57,057 bases of DNA. It comes from Natrialbaceae archaeon. Lineage in GTDB: Archaea; Halobacteriota; Halobacteria; Halobacteriales; Natrialbaceae. Positions 8,505-16,660 of the stretch are shown in pieces (the first letter of the stretch is position 1; every line of letters starts with the position of its first letter). The stretch covers positions 1 to 57,057 of the forward strand of contig PWMF01000180.1 in the NCBI GenBank assembly GCA_003559215.1, given 5' to 3'. The translations under genes were made by a program, and so were the position numbers. Under the pieces are notes generated by a model that saw only the letters and a list, made by a program, of their open reading frames with translations, had not been told where the DNA came from and ran no database searches.

Positions 8505-9248
8505 TCAGTCGCTCTGGATCCGCGGCGCCAGCATGTAGGTGACCTGTCCCTGGCCCTCGGCGAACCCGAAGTAGATCTTGACCGGGAACTCCTCGCCCAG
8601 ATCGAGCGTGACCTCGGCGTCGCCGGGGATCGCCTTGTCCATGTCTTGGAGGTAGTCCAGCGAGAACAGCGAGTGGGCCGGGCCGACTTGCAGGTCGATC
8701 AGGTCCCCCTGTGTGAGTTCGAGGTGGACGTCGTCGGTGTCACCCTCCGCGTCGACGTAGAAGTACTCCTCGCCCTCGTCGACGCCCAAGGCGATGTGAT
8801 CGGAGACCATGTCGGCCGCCTTCACCGAGCGGTTGACGTCTTTCCCCTCGAGGACGACCCGCGCGGGCAGGTCCAGCTCCGGAATGTCTGGCTCCTGGCG
8901 GATCGAGTCGGGATCGATCAGCGCCAGGGTGTACTCGAGCCCGTCGATCTGGATGTGGAGCTTGCGGGTCTCCTCGTCGAGTTCGAGCTGGATTAGCTGC
9001 CCGGAGTCGGCCATCCCGGCGATGTCCTCGAGTCGGGAGAGATCGACCCCGATCAGCCCGCCGTCGGCCTCGTAGGACTCGAACGCCGTCGCCTCGAGCG
9101 AGAGATCAACCATCCCGACGTTCGCGGGATCGACGGCCCGGATTTCGAGTCCCTCTTCCTCGAGATGTATCTTGCACTCGTCGACCAGCACGCTCACCGA
9201 ATCGAGCGCGCTGGTGAGCGTTTCCGCGCTCACGATGGCCTTGAACAT
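8505..9248 (-). CDS. pcn: DNA polymerase sliding clamp (PCNA)
   Basis: PCNA forms a trimeric ring that tethers DNA polymerase, FEN1, ligase and other factors to DNA. The 247-residue product begins [20 protein letters not shown] and runs through the two repeated clamp domains, with the interdomain region near residue 120 and the C-terminal [18 protein letters not shown] segment that binds PIP-box partners. Overall charge is strongly acidic, with few of the basic DNA-facing residues of mesophilic clamps, as known for haloarchaeal PCNA. ATG 9248 was chosen because homologues start with MF(K/R)A and because a TATA-like element lies 26-32 nt upstream; the 26 extra upstream codons are not clamp-like. 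Confidence 0.98.
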   Translation of the reverse strand: MFKAIVSAETLTSALDSVSVLVDECKIHLEEEGLEIRAVDPANVGMVDLSLEATAFESYEADGGLIGVDLSRLEDIAGMADSGQLIQLELDEETRKLHIQIDGLEYTLALIDPDSIRQEPDIPELDLPARVVLEGKDVNRSVKAADMVSDHIALGVDEGEEYFYVDAEGDTDDVHLELTQGDLIDLQVGPAHSLFSLDYLQDMDKAIPGDAEVTLDLGEEFPVKIYFGFAEGQGQVTYMLAPRIQSD

Positions 9249-9272
9249 ATGAATCGAGGTACGGACGGTCGC

Positions 9273-9280
9273 CATAAAAA
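9273..9280 (-). promoter_or_regulatory. TATA element of pcn
   Basis: Read on the minus strand this is TTTTTATG, centred about 29 nt upstream of the pcn start at 9248. The spacing fits transcription starting at or next to the start codon (a leaderless mRNA, common in haloarchaea) and supports the short form of PCNA. Confidence 0.55.
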
Positions 9281-9398
9281 TGCACTCTTTACGCGCGAGC
9301 GTGGCGCGGGCGCGAGGAAAATACACCTCGGGACGAACTCGACGTCCGTCCCGTCTGAGCCGAAGACGCGACCGCGAGGCTGACGACCTATCGACAGT

Positions 9399-9893
9399 TC
9401 AGACGGTGTCGACGTCGGTGATCTCGAGTCGTCTCCCGTCGTCGGTCGCCGAGAGCTGCCAGCCGTGGGCATCGGCGACGGCGCTGGCGATCCGGAGCCC
9501 GCGATCGCTCCGGCTCTCGTCGCTTCCCCTCCCGCGTGTGAACGGTGCGTCGAACGGCGTCGCCGAGCCGTCAGTTCCCTCGCTCTCGACGAAGAACCCG
9601 CCGTCGAGGATGCCGACCGTCACGCTGACTGGTCGGGTCGCCCCGCCGTCTGGACCCGCCTCGTCCGTGAGGAGGGCGTCGAACACTCGCTCGAAGAACT
9701 GGACAAACCGATCACGGTCCGCAACCGCGCAGAGCTCCGCCGGAATCCGCACCTCGAGTGTCGCCTCCGGGTCGGATGGGGAGGGCCAGCCGGCTTCGGC
9801 AGCGGTCGCGATCGAGACCGGCTCGAGCTCCTCGCCGACGTCGCCACCCTGGCCGACCTGCAGACGATCGAGCGCTGTCTGGAGTGTGGCCAC
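9399..9893 (-). CDS. Degenerate histidine-kinase-type ATPase domain protein
   Basis: About 164 residues from GTG 9893 align by eye with the C-terminal ATPase half of haloarchaeal sensor kinases: the linker EPVSIATAAEAGW, the segment ATLEVRIPAELCAVADRDRF, then RFVQFFERVFDALL where the N-box should be, VTVGILDGGFFVESEG where the G1 box should be, and GLRIASAVADAHGWQLSATD in the G2/C-terminal position. The N-box asparagine is missing and the G1 sequence DDGPGIP is replaced by ESEGTDGSA, so ATP binding is unlikely. There is no H-box. It is divergent from the deacetylase/glycosyltransferase pair with a 45-nt gap. The start is uncertain. It may be a binding-only regulator or a decaying fragment; codon use is still normal. 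Confidence 0.65.
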   Translation of the reverse strand: MATLQTALDRLQVGQGGDVGEELEPVSIATAAEAGWPSPSDPEATLEVRIPAELCAVADRDRFVQFFERVFDALLTDEAGPDGGATRPVSVTVGILDGGFFVESEGTDGSATPFDAPFTRGRGSDESRSDRGLRIASAVADAHGWQLSATDDGRRLEITDVDTV

Positions 9894-9938
9894 CGCTCGC
9901 CGCTGAAACCCGACGCGGGGACGGTCGGTCCCCTGCCC

Positions 9939-10997
9939 GTGATTACCTTCCCGACGCTTCCGACTCCGGAACAGAACCTCAGCTGGATTCCGGCCCAGTT
10001 CGTCCCGGAGTCGCGGGTCAGGCGCGGGGTCCTCAGCACCGCACTCATCGTGATGGTACTCGTCGCCGGCATCGCCGGCGCCGTCTCCGTGACGCCCATG
10101 CTCGAGGCCCAACCGGCCGACGAGGCGTCGGTCGGGACGGACTGGGAGGAGTACGACTCGATCGTGATATTCAGAAACGACGACATCCAGCCCTGGTACA
10201 ACCAGGAGGAGATGCGCGCGGTCGACGACGTCTTTATCGAACAGGAGGTACCGGTCACGCTCGGGATCATCCCGGATACGAACGAAAGCGCCCCCCTGAC
10301 CGACGATCCGGAGCTCTGTGACTATCTCCAGTCGCTCGAGGCCGACCACCCCGAACAGTTCGAGATGGCGATCCACGGGACCACCCACGAACCGGTGACC
10401 GACTTCTACGGCGCCAGCGAGTTCGGCGGCCTCTCTGAGGCCGAGCAACGCGAACGACTGGCCGAGGGTGAGGCACTGCTCGCCGACTGCGTCGACTCGC
10501 CGTCGTCGACGTTCATTCCACCGATGAACACCTACGATACGACGACCGTCGAGGTGCTCGCCGAGTCGAACTACACCGCCGTCTCCGGCGGCCAGTGGTT
10601 CACCGATCAGTACTACGAGACGGACAACGAGACGTACTTCCGGGCGGGCGGGCTCACCCACGTCCCCGAAACTCAGTCGTTCGAGGACTGGAGCGCGTAC
10701 GAGGAGACCGGCGGGGACGATAGCGACGTGCCGTTTCACGATCTCGAGACGCTGACGGACTCGTTCGACGCGAGCCACGAGCGAAACGGGGTTCACGTCG
10801 TGATGCTCCACTACCAGTACTTCACGAGCGACGAGCGCCTCGAGAAACTCGACTCGCTGATCGAACACATGCAAAGCGAGGACGACGTCGGCTTCCTGAC
10901 GATCGAACAGTTCGCGGAGGGACTCGAGAACGGGACCGTCGAGGAGACGGACGACGGCTGGCGCGTGCTCGAGCCGATCGAGGCGGTGGACCGATGA
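9939..10997 (+). CDS. Membrane-anchored polysaccharide-deacetylase-like protein (NodB fold)
   Basis: From GTG 9939 the product is 352 residues: a basic segment (ESRVRRG), one hydrophobic helix (VLSTALIVMVLVAGIAGAVSV, about 37-57) and then an extracytoplasmic NodB-like barrel. The metal-site motifs are FRNDDI (first Asp pair) and HGTTHE (His-x3-His), with the later FIPPMNTYD and HVVMLHYQYF blocks. This matches the DUF2334/polysaccharide-deacetylase superfamily, enzymes removing N-acetyl groups from glycans. The start was chosen because it keeps positively charged residues before the helix and leaves the neighbouring divergent gene intact; ATG 10053 is an alternative. Its stop overlaps the next start (ATGA), so it should be translated together with the glycosyltransferase, as pgaB with pgaC. 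Confidence 0.8.
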   Translation: MITFPTLPTPEQNLSWIPAQFVPESRVRRGVLSTALIVMVLVAGIAGAVSVTPMLEAQPADEASVGTDWEEYDSIVIFRNDDIQPWYNQEEMRAVDDVFIEQEVPVTLGIIPDTNESAPLTDDPELCDYLQSLEADHPEQFEMAIHGTTHEPVTDFYGASEFGGLSEAEQRERLAEGEALLADCVDSPSSTFIPPMNTYDTTTVEVLAESNYTAVSGGQWFTDQYYETDNETYFRAGGLTHVPETQSFEDWSAYEETGGDDSDVPFHDLETLTDSFDASHERNGVHVVMLHYQYFTSDERLEKLDSLIEHMQSEDDVGFLTIEQFAEGLENGTVEETDDGWRVLEPIEAVDR

Positions 10998-12538
10998 GCG
11001 TCGAACGACCGGTCGGCAGCGCGATTCGCTTCGGACGGACGATGGGGCGTGGTCTCCGGGCCGTGAAGTGGCGCTCGGTCGCGCTGTTTCTCTCCGCGCT
11101 GGTGCCGTTTGGGCTGCTGATCAACGTGATGAACGCGGGGACGCTGTACGCGATCGCGCTGCTGGGAGTGCTTTTCGTGTTGTACCTCCTCTGGAGCTAC
11201 TACGTCGTCGAGTGCGACACCCGGTACGAGTCCTGGTTCGGAATCCGGGCGCTGGCAGCCGGCGGGATCGGCTATCTCGCGGTAATCGTCTGGCTGGGCT
11301 GGCTCACCCCCTCGCCGATCGCCGTCGTCCATCTGGGTGCGGTCGTATTGATCTTCGCGTACTACTGGTTTATCGCGTTCATCGCGTTCTTCCACGACCA
11401 GATCGGTCGCTCGAAGTACGTCCCCAGCCCGCCGTACCCGCGCGTGACCGTGCTGATCCCCGCGTACAACGAGGAGGGGTACGTCGGCCGGACGATCCAG
11501 GCCCTGCTCGACGCCGACTACCCCGCCGACCGACTCGAGATCGTTGCGGTCGACGACGGCTCGACCGACGACACGCTCGCGGAGGCGAGTGTGTTCGCCG
11601 CCGCCTCAGAGCGGGTCTCGGTCGTCAGCAAGGCGAACGGCGGCAAGTACTCCGCGCTGAACTACGGCCTGCTGTTCGCCGACGGCGACGTCATCGTCAC
11701 CGTCGACGCCGACAGCATCGTCGATCGGGACGCCCTGAAACTGCTCGTCGCCCCCTTCGAGGCTAACCCGGAGATCGGCGCCGTCGCGAGCAACGTCACC
11801 ATCTGGAACCGCGACTCAGTCGTCACCCGCTGTCAACAGCTCGAGTACACGATCGGCGTCAACATCTACCGGCGGGCGTTGGACTACTTCGGCATCGTGA
11901 TGGTCGTTCCCGGCTGTCTTGGCGCCTACCGCCGCGAGGTGCTCGAGGAGGTGTTCGCCTACGACCCCGACACCCTTACCGAGGACTTCGACGTCACGAT
12001 GAAGGTCCTCCGGGCCGGCTACCGCGTCTCGGTCAGTGACGCTCGGGTCTACACCGAAGCACCGGCGACCTGGCGGGACCTCTACCGTCAGCGCCTACGC
12101 TGGTACCGCGGCAACTACATGACCGTTCTCAAACACTGGCCGGTGGTTACCGATTCGTCCTACGGCTACCTCAGTCGGATCGCGCTCCCGTTCCGCCTGG
12201 TCGAGATGTTCTTTCTCCCGCTGGCGAGTTTCGTCATCCTCGCGTACATCGGCTGGCTCGTCGTCACGGGCCACATCGTGACGGTCCTTGCGGTGTTCGT
12301 CTTCTTTACGAGTATCGTCTTCCTGATCGCCGCACTGGGAATCCAGATCGAGGGCGAGGACTGGCGGCTGCTCGTCTACGCGCCGCTGCTCGTCGTCGGC
12401 TACAAGCAGTTTCACGACGCGCTCAACGTCCGCTGTCTGCTCGACGTCCTGACCGACCGTAACCTCGCCTGGACGCGGGCGAACCGGATCGAACAGGACT
12501 CGAGTGCGGAGGGAGAGTCCACACCGTCGGCCGACTGA
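10994..12538 (+). CDS. Processive membrane glycosyltransferase, family 2 (PgaC/HasA-like)
   Basis: The 514-residue protein has four N-terminal transmembrane segments (about 28-47, 51-70, 88-103, 109-133), a cytoplasmic GT-A domain (148-375) and three or four C-terminal helices. The GT domain carries VLIPAYNEE (153-161), the donor-binding VDDGS, the metal site DADS (238-241), the acceptor/base motif TED (329-331) and QRLRW (366-370), the QxxRW signature of processive synthases that couple polymerisation to membrane passage (PgaC, hyaluronan and cellulose synthases). With the overlapping deacetylase it forms a two-gene unit like pgaBC, suggesting export of a partly deacetylated N-acetylhexosamine polymer; the sugar is inferred, not shown. 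Confidence 0.92.
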   Translation: MSVERPVGSAIRFGRTMGRGLRAVKWRSVALFLSALVPFGLLINVMNAGTLYAIALLGVLFVLYLLWSYYVVECDTRYESWFGIRALAAGGIGYLAVIVWLGWLTPSPIAVVHLGAVVLIFAYYWFIAFIAFFHDQIGRSKYVPSPPYPRVTVLIPAYNEEGYVGRTIQALLDADYPADRLEIVAVDDGSTDDTLAEASVFAAASERVSVVSKANGGKYSALNYGLLFADGDVIVTVDADSIVDRDALKLLVAPFEANPEIGAVASNVTIWNRDSVVTRCQQLEYTIGVNIYRRALDYFGIVMVVPGCLGAYRREVLEEVFAYDPDTLTEDFDVTMKVLRAGYRVSVSDARVYTEAPATWRDLYRQRLRWYRGNYMTVLKHWPVVTDSSYGYLSRIALPFRLVEMFFLPLASFVILAYIGWLVVTGHIVTVLAVFVFFTSIVFLIAALGIQIEGEDWRLLVYAPLLVVGYKQFHDALNVRCLLDVLTDRNLAWTRANRIEQDSSAEGESTPSAD

Positions 12539-12730
12539 TCTTCCGGTTTCCGCCGTCCCGTTCGTCTCGAGCCGTCCGTTCGGGCTCGAGATCTCGAGCG
12601 GGGGAGGCGCTCCCGCCGCGGATCGCTTTCAGCAGGTCTTTCCGCTTCTGTCCCCTATCAGCGCTACGAACCAGCCGATCCGTCGCGAGACTCGTATGTC
12701 GACGTCGATCGGATCGGCGCGATCGAACCC

Positions 12731-13516
12731 ATGACACGGAAAGATCACTACTACAACAAGGCGAAACAGGAGGGGTACCGCAGCCGAGCGGCCTACAAGC
12801 TCAAACAACTCGACGATCTCGAGAACGTCATCTCCGGCGGCGACACCGTCGTCGACCTGGGGGCGGCACCCGGCGGCTGGCTTGAGGTCGCTGCCGAGCG
12901 TGTCGGCCCGCAGGGGCGGGTCATCGGCGTCGACCTCCAGCGGATCAAAGAGCTCGAGATGCCGGGCGGGAGCGACCGCATCGAGACGATCCGCGGCGAC
13001 ATGACCGAGGACCGAACCCGGGATCGAGTCACCGACGCTGCCGGCGGCCCCGTCGATGTCGTCGTCTCTGACATGGCGCCCAACATGTCCGGCGAGTACT
13101 CGCTCGATCAGGCCCGATCGCTCCATCTCGCTCGCCAGGCGTTCGAGACGGCGCTCGACCTGCTCGACAGCGGCGGGAACTTCCTCGTGAAGGTGTTCGA
13201 GGGTCCCGACGTCGACGCGTTCCGGGCTGACCTCGAGGAGGAGTTCCAGTACGTCCGGGCGACGGCGCCCGACGCCTCCCGCGAATCGTCCTCGGAGCTG
13301 TACTTCATCGCCAAGGGGCGACTGACGGGTCCGGTCAGGGTGGGCGACGAGCTCGAAGTCGAGATCATCGACGTCGGCAGCGAGGGCGACGGGATCGCGT
13401 CGGTCGAGGGGTACAGGCTGTTCGTTCCCGAGACCGGGGAGGGCGATACCGTCGAGGTTCGCGTCGACGACGTCAAGCCGAACTTCGGATTCGCCGAACG
13501 GATCGACCGGGACTGA
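12731..13516 (+). CDS. rlmE: 23S rRNA (uridine-2'-O-)methyltransferase RlmE with TRAM domain
   Basis: This FtsJ/RlmE-type enzyme (261 residues) methylates a 2'-OH in the large rRNA using S-adenosylmethionine. The SAM pocket is VVDLGAAPGGW (40-50), and the catalytic K-D-K-E tetrad is visible as Lys23 (RAAYKLKQL), Asp114 (SDMAPNMSG), Lys154 (FLVKVFEG) and Glu189 (SSELYFIAKG). Residues about 200-258 form a TRAM domain (VGDELEVEIIDVGSEGDGIA...VRVDDVKPNFGFAERI), an RNA-binding beta-barrel fused to this enzyme in haloarchaea but absent from bacterial RlmE. It is a single gene with a 192-nt gap upstream in which nothing else is seen. Confidence 0.95.
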   Translation: MTRKDHYYNKAKQEGYRSRAAYKLKQLDDLENVISGGDTVVDLGAAPGGWLEVAAERVGPQGRVIGVDLQRIKELEMPGGSDRIETIRGDMTEDRTRDRVTDAAGGPVDVVVSDMAPNMSGEYSLDQARSLHLARQAFETALDLLDSGGNFLVKVFEGPDVDAFRADLEEEFQYVRATAPDASRESSSELYFIAKGRLTGPVRVGDELEVEIIDVGSEGDGIASVEGYRLFVPETGEGDTVEVRVDDVKPNFGFAERIDRD

Positions 13517-13599
13517 CACGGTCTGTTGTAACGATCTACCGGTGTAACCGCAGGACGGTGGCGGTTGCACCGGAAACGAGTTACAACGGTCGTATGTTG

Positions 13600-13854
13600 C
13601 TACTCTCGTTCGTAGTTGATCCGAACCGTCGTCACCGACTCCTCGGCCGTAGCGACGTACAGCTCCTCGAGATCGTCGAAGACCGCTGGCGGAAGCTCCG
13701 GCGTTTCTTCGGGGCGTTCGGCGTCCGCGACGGCGAGTTCGTCGTAGAGGTGGGCTGTTGCTTCGTGAAGCGCGCGCTGGACCGTCTCCGTCGCCGGAAG
13801 TTCGACGGCTCCGTCTGACGTATCGGATTCCTGTTCAGTCGTGGAGGGCGTCAT
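13600..13854 (-). CDS. Conserved small acidic protein, unknown function
   Basis: The 84-residue product has a Ser/Thr-rich N-terminus (MTPSTTEQESDTSDG), a helix (TETVQRALHEATAHLYDELAV-like), a Pro/Glu-rich turn and a C-terminal segment (VFDDLEELYVATAEESVTTVRINYERE) with alternating hydrophobic residues. Halophile-type acidity and high GC at third codon positions support it being a real gene. No motif or family is recognised. It shares strand with the ribbon-helix-helix gene 60 nt upstream, so the two may be co-transcribed. Confidence 0.65.
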   Translation of the reverse strand: MTPSTTEQESDTSDGAVELPATETVQRALHEATAHLYDELAVADAERPEETPELPPAVFDDLEELYVATAEESVTTVRINYERE

Positions 13855-13914
13855 GGAACAGGGTACACCGCCCAGCCCCCATAAGCAATCTGGTTCTGTC
13901 CATTGGTAATTTCA

Positions 13915-14097
13915 CTACTGGTGCTCGTCGGACTCGAGTCGGCCCTGTCGGTCGTCGATCTCGTCCAAGATGTCGAGGGTCTTACGGACCGAGGCGCGGA
14001 TCGCGTCACTGCGGTTGACGAACTTGCCGTCGTCGCCGACGTGGTCGTCGAGATCGTCGAGCAGTTCCTGTGGGATTTCGACGCTGATCTTGGGCAT
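13915..14097 (-). CDS. Ribbon-helix-helix (CopG/Arc-type) DNA-binding protein
   Basis: The 60-residue protein opens with the beta-ribbon MPKISVEIPQELLDDLDDHV, followed by the two-helix part with the canonical N/F-V-N-R-S-D-A-I-R pattern (GKFVNRSDAIRASVRKTLD) and a polar C-terminus. This is the haloarchaeal CopG-like ribbon-helix-helix fold that dimerises to insert a beta-ribbon in the major groove. There is no toxin-like partner gene, so it is more likely a free-standing regulator than an antitoxin. A CTTAAG TATA-like element lies about 29 nt upstream of the start, suggesting a leaderless mRNA. It sits just downstream of the tatCt stop on the same strand. Confidence 0.88.
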   Translation of the reverse strand: MPKISVEIPQELLDDLDDHVGDDGKFVNRSDAIRASVRKTLDILDEIDDRQGRLESDEHQ

Positions 14098-14147
14098 GGA
14101 AGATCGTTCGCAGGGAACTCCCTTAAGCCGTCGGCGACCTGTCCGGG

Positions 14148-16517
14148 CTACTCTGGCGTCGGCGTGGCCTCGGGGTCGGGGCTGCCGCCACCGCCGCCGC
14201 CGAAGAAGCGGCCGCCACCGGTGAGTACGTACAACACGGCGAGCCCGAGCATGTAGGTCAACGCGATCGGAATCGCCACCAGCAACATCGTGAGGATCCC
14301 CTTCGGACTGAAGAACGCGGCGGCCGTGAAGATCCCGACGACGATAGGTCGCCAGCGCTTGAGCATCGTCCGGTAGTTGACGATGCCGCCGACGTGGAAC
14401 AGCGCCATCGTGACGATGATGTTAAAGAGGAAGCCGACGCCCAGCGTCGTGTAGATCACGAGCCACGAGAAGCTGTTGATTCGGTAGGAGACTTCCATTC
14501 CGTTCGTGACGGCGTCGGTGATCAGATACGAAATCACCGCGGGAGCGATCCAGTAGAAGCCGATGAACAGGCCGATCGCGAACCCGCCGATCATCGCGCC
14601 GCCCCAGACGAGCATCACTCGCGGATCGCCGCGGACGAGGCCGCGCTCCTTGGCGGCCGGCCAGGACCAGTACAGGATCAGCGGGGCGACGGCGATGATC
14701 GCCAGGATCGTACTGACCTTCACCATGAAGATCAACACCTCGACGGGGTGCAAGGCGATGACCAGCCCCGCCTCGTTCAGAATCTCCGTGATCTCCGCCG
14801 TCGAGTTCGCGGCGGCGATCTCCTCCTCGCTCATGTCGGTCACCTCGGCTAGCGCTGCGGCGGGTACGCGGTCGACGAACTGGGTGAGGACGACGCCGAA
14901 CCCGCCCTGGTAGAGCGCGACGAACGTCCCGCCGAGCACGACCATGAACACGCCAACGATGTAGAACATCTTCGAGGTGAGGCTGTTGAAGATGAAGGCG
15001 AGGTCGTAGGCGTAGCCGCCAACGTCGTCCTCGGTCGTCTCCTCCTCGGTGAAGGCGTCGAGCATGCCAGCGGCCGTACTCGAGAACAGCCCCTCGTCTT
15101 CTCCCTCGTCCGCCGTGGCGGCGCTGCCGCCGGCCGCGCCGCCGGCACCCGCGCCGACGTTCGAGTCGGCGCCAGGACCGTCGTCGGACCGCTGTTGTTG
15201 TTGCTGTTGTTTCTGCAGCCCGTCGTACCGGTCGAGGATCGCCTGTGCTTTGTCCCGGTTGTCGTCGTACATCGCCTTCCGGGATTGCTCGAGGGCTTCC
15301 TCCTCTTCCATCTCGAGGAAGACCGTCGCCGGAACGTCCTCGATGTCGTCGGCCGCGAGGGTCTCGAAGTCGACGTCCTCGGTGGTCTCGGCGGCCCGGA
15401 TGTCGCCCTCCCGCGGATAGACGGGCGACTGCAGGACCTTTACGGTGTAGCCGAGCAGGATGAGCCCCCCGACGGTGGTGGCGGCGATGGCGGCGATCGC
15501 CAGCAGGCCGAGTACGCCGTAGTCGACGTACAGCTCCCAGAACCCGACCGTTCCGCCCTCGGGCTGGAGCCACGCCGGCAGGTTCGGGTAGAGTTCCTGA
15601 CTGACGAACGTGAACCCGCCCTGCGTAATGAAGACTAACGCACCGATGGCGACGAGGACGAGAAGCCCGAGGAACTGGAGGAGTCGCCGTTTCATCAGCC
15701 CGGTTCCGGTATCGAGTTCGGCCGCACCTCGACGACGGACGTTGGTGACGACCTTTGCCAGCCCGAGGCTGAAGACGTACAGCGCGAACAGCGGCATCGC
15801 CCACATGATCAGCGTGAACGGGTCCGGCGGGGAGAACATCGCCCCGAAGACCGTAATGGCGACCGCGGCGTGGCGCCACTTGTCCCGGAACGTTTCGTAG
15901 GGGACGATCTCCGTGTAGGAGAGCACGCCCATGAACAGCGGCATCTGAGCCGCGAGACCGAACGAAAGCGTCAGCAGCGCGATGAACTCGGTGAACTCGG
16001 TGATCCCCCAGCTGGGGTTGACGCCGGCGTCGAACGCGACGGCGCCGAGGAAGTCGAAGGCGAACGGGAAGAAGATCGCGTAGGCGTAGAAGACGCCGAC
16101 CCAGAACAGCACGAACGAGGTCACCGCGAAGCCGGCCATGTGGAGCCGCGAGATCGGGACCTTCGATCGGAAGCCGCGCTCGCGGAGCTTCTGACGGGAG
16201 AAGTACAGCAGGGCAGGGATCGCGACGATGATTCCGACCAACATCCCGATCTTCGCCTGCAAGAGGATGACCTCGAAGGGGGTGCGGGTAATGATCTCCG
16301 TCGCGTCGGCGACGATCTGGTTCATCTCCGAGGTCGCCGTCCGCTCGAGGAAGTCCCAGATCCAGACCCGCAGCGCATAGAAGGATCCGAGGAAGCCGAG
16401 GACGAAGACGATAAACACCTTCTGGAGGTGCGTCTGGAGGCTCGAGAGCATCGCGCCGATCGTTTCCCGGCCAGTGTTGATAGCGCGGGCCGTGTCCTCG
16501 TCGACGGCAGAGCTCAT
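14148..16517 (-). CDS. tatCt: Tandem TatC protein of the twin-arginine translocase (TatCt)
   Basis: The 789-residue membrane protein is two TatC units joined in one chain, the arrangement known as TatCt in Haloferax. Unit 1 (about 20-265) shows LQTHLQKVFIVFVLG, the periplasmic loop, SRQKLRERGFRSKV and SYTEIVPYETFRDKWRHAAV; an extra pair of helices and a cytoplasmic linker (about 330-480) with a Gln-rich run and acidic Gly/Ala-rich stretch follow, then unit 2 (about 490-780) with RYRTMLKRWRP-like ends and a Gly/Pro-rich tail. TatC recognises twin-arginine signal peptides and exports folded proteins, the main export route in haloarchaea. It is divergent from tatCo over 143 nt. The Tat lipoproteins at 35674 and 40158 would be clients. 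Confidence 0.93.
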   Translation of the reverse strand: MSSAVDEDTARAINTGRETIGAMLSSLQTHLQKVFIVFVLGFLGSFYALRVWIWDFLERTATSEMNQIVADATEIITRTPFEVILLQAKIGMLVGIIVAIPALLYFSRQKLRERGFRSKVPISRLHMAGFAVTSFVLFWVGVFYAYAIFFPFAFDFLGAVAFDAGVNPSWGITEFTEFIALLTLSFGLAAQMPLFMGVLSYTEIVPYETFRDKWRHAAVAITVFGAMFSPPDPFTLIMWAMPLFALYVFSLGLAKVVTNVRRRGAAELDTGTGLMKRRLLQFLGLLVLVAIGALVFITQGGFTFVSQELYPNLPAWLQPEGGTVGFWELYVDYGVLGLLAIAAIAATTVGGLILLGYTVKVLQSPVYPREGDIRAAETTEDVDFETLAADDIEDVPATVFLEMEEEEALEQSRKAMYDDNRDKAQAILDRYDGLQKQQQQQQRSDDGPGADSNVGAGAGGAAGGSAATADEGEDEGLFSSTAAGMLDAFTEEETTEDDVGGYAYDLAFIFNSLTSKMFYIVGVFMVVLGGTFVALYQGGFGVVLTQFVDRVPAAALAEVTDMSEEEIAAANSTAEITEILNEAGLVIALHPVEVLIFMVKVSTILAIIAVAPLILYWSWPAAKERGLVRGDPRVMLVWGGAMIGGFAIGLFIGFYWIAPAVISYLITDAVTNGMEVSYRINSFSWLVIYTTLGVGFLFNIIVTMALFHVGGIVNYRTMLKRWRPIVVGIFTAAAFFSPKGILTMLLVAIPIALTYMLGLAVLYVLTGGGRFFGGGGGGSPDPEATPTPE

Positions 16518-16628
16518 TTACTGGTGGATTGTAGCTGACATCCGGTTATCAACCTTTCGTGTACGAAACGGCCGTCTCGGGAAACCACGACGGCTTGTCG
16601 GCGAGTTCGAGTGGCCGTAAGAAAAGGC

Positions 16629-16635
16629 CTATAAC
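16629..16635 (+). promoter_or_regulatory. TATA element of tatCo
   Basis: CTATAAC is centred 29 nt upstream of the tatCo ATG at 16661, as expected for a leaderless transcript. On the opposite strand a weaker TTGATAA element near 16543-16549 is similarly placed for tatCt, so the divergent tat genes probably have back-to-back promoters. Confidence 0.5.
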
Positions 16636-16660
16636 TGGCGGGGTATCTATATCTCGATAG

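Noticed and set aside
9894-10874. Upstream extension of the kinase-like frame to 10874 on the minus strand.
   Set aside because: This part is antisense to the deacetylase and shows no kinase features; only the part below about 9893 looks like a protein.
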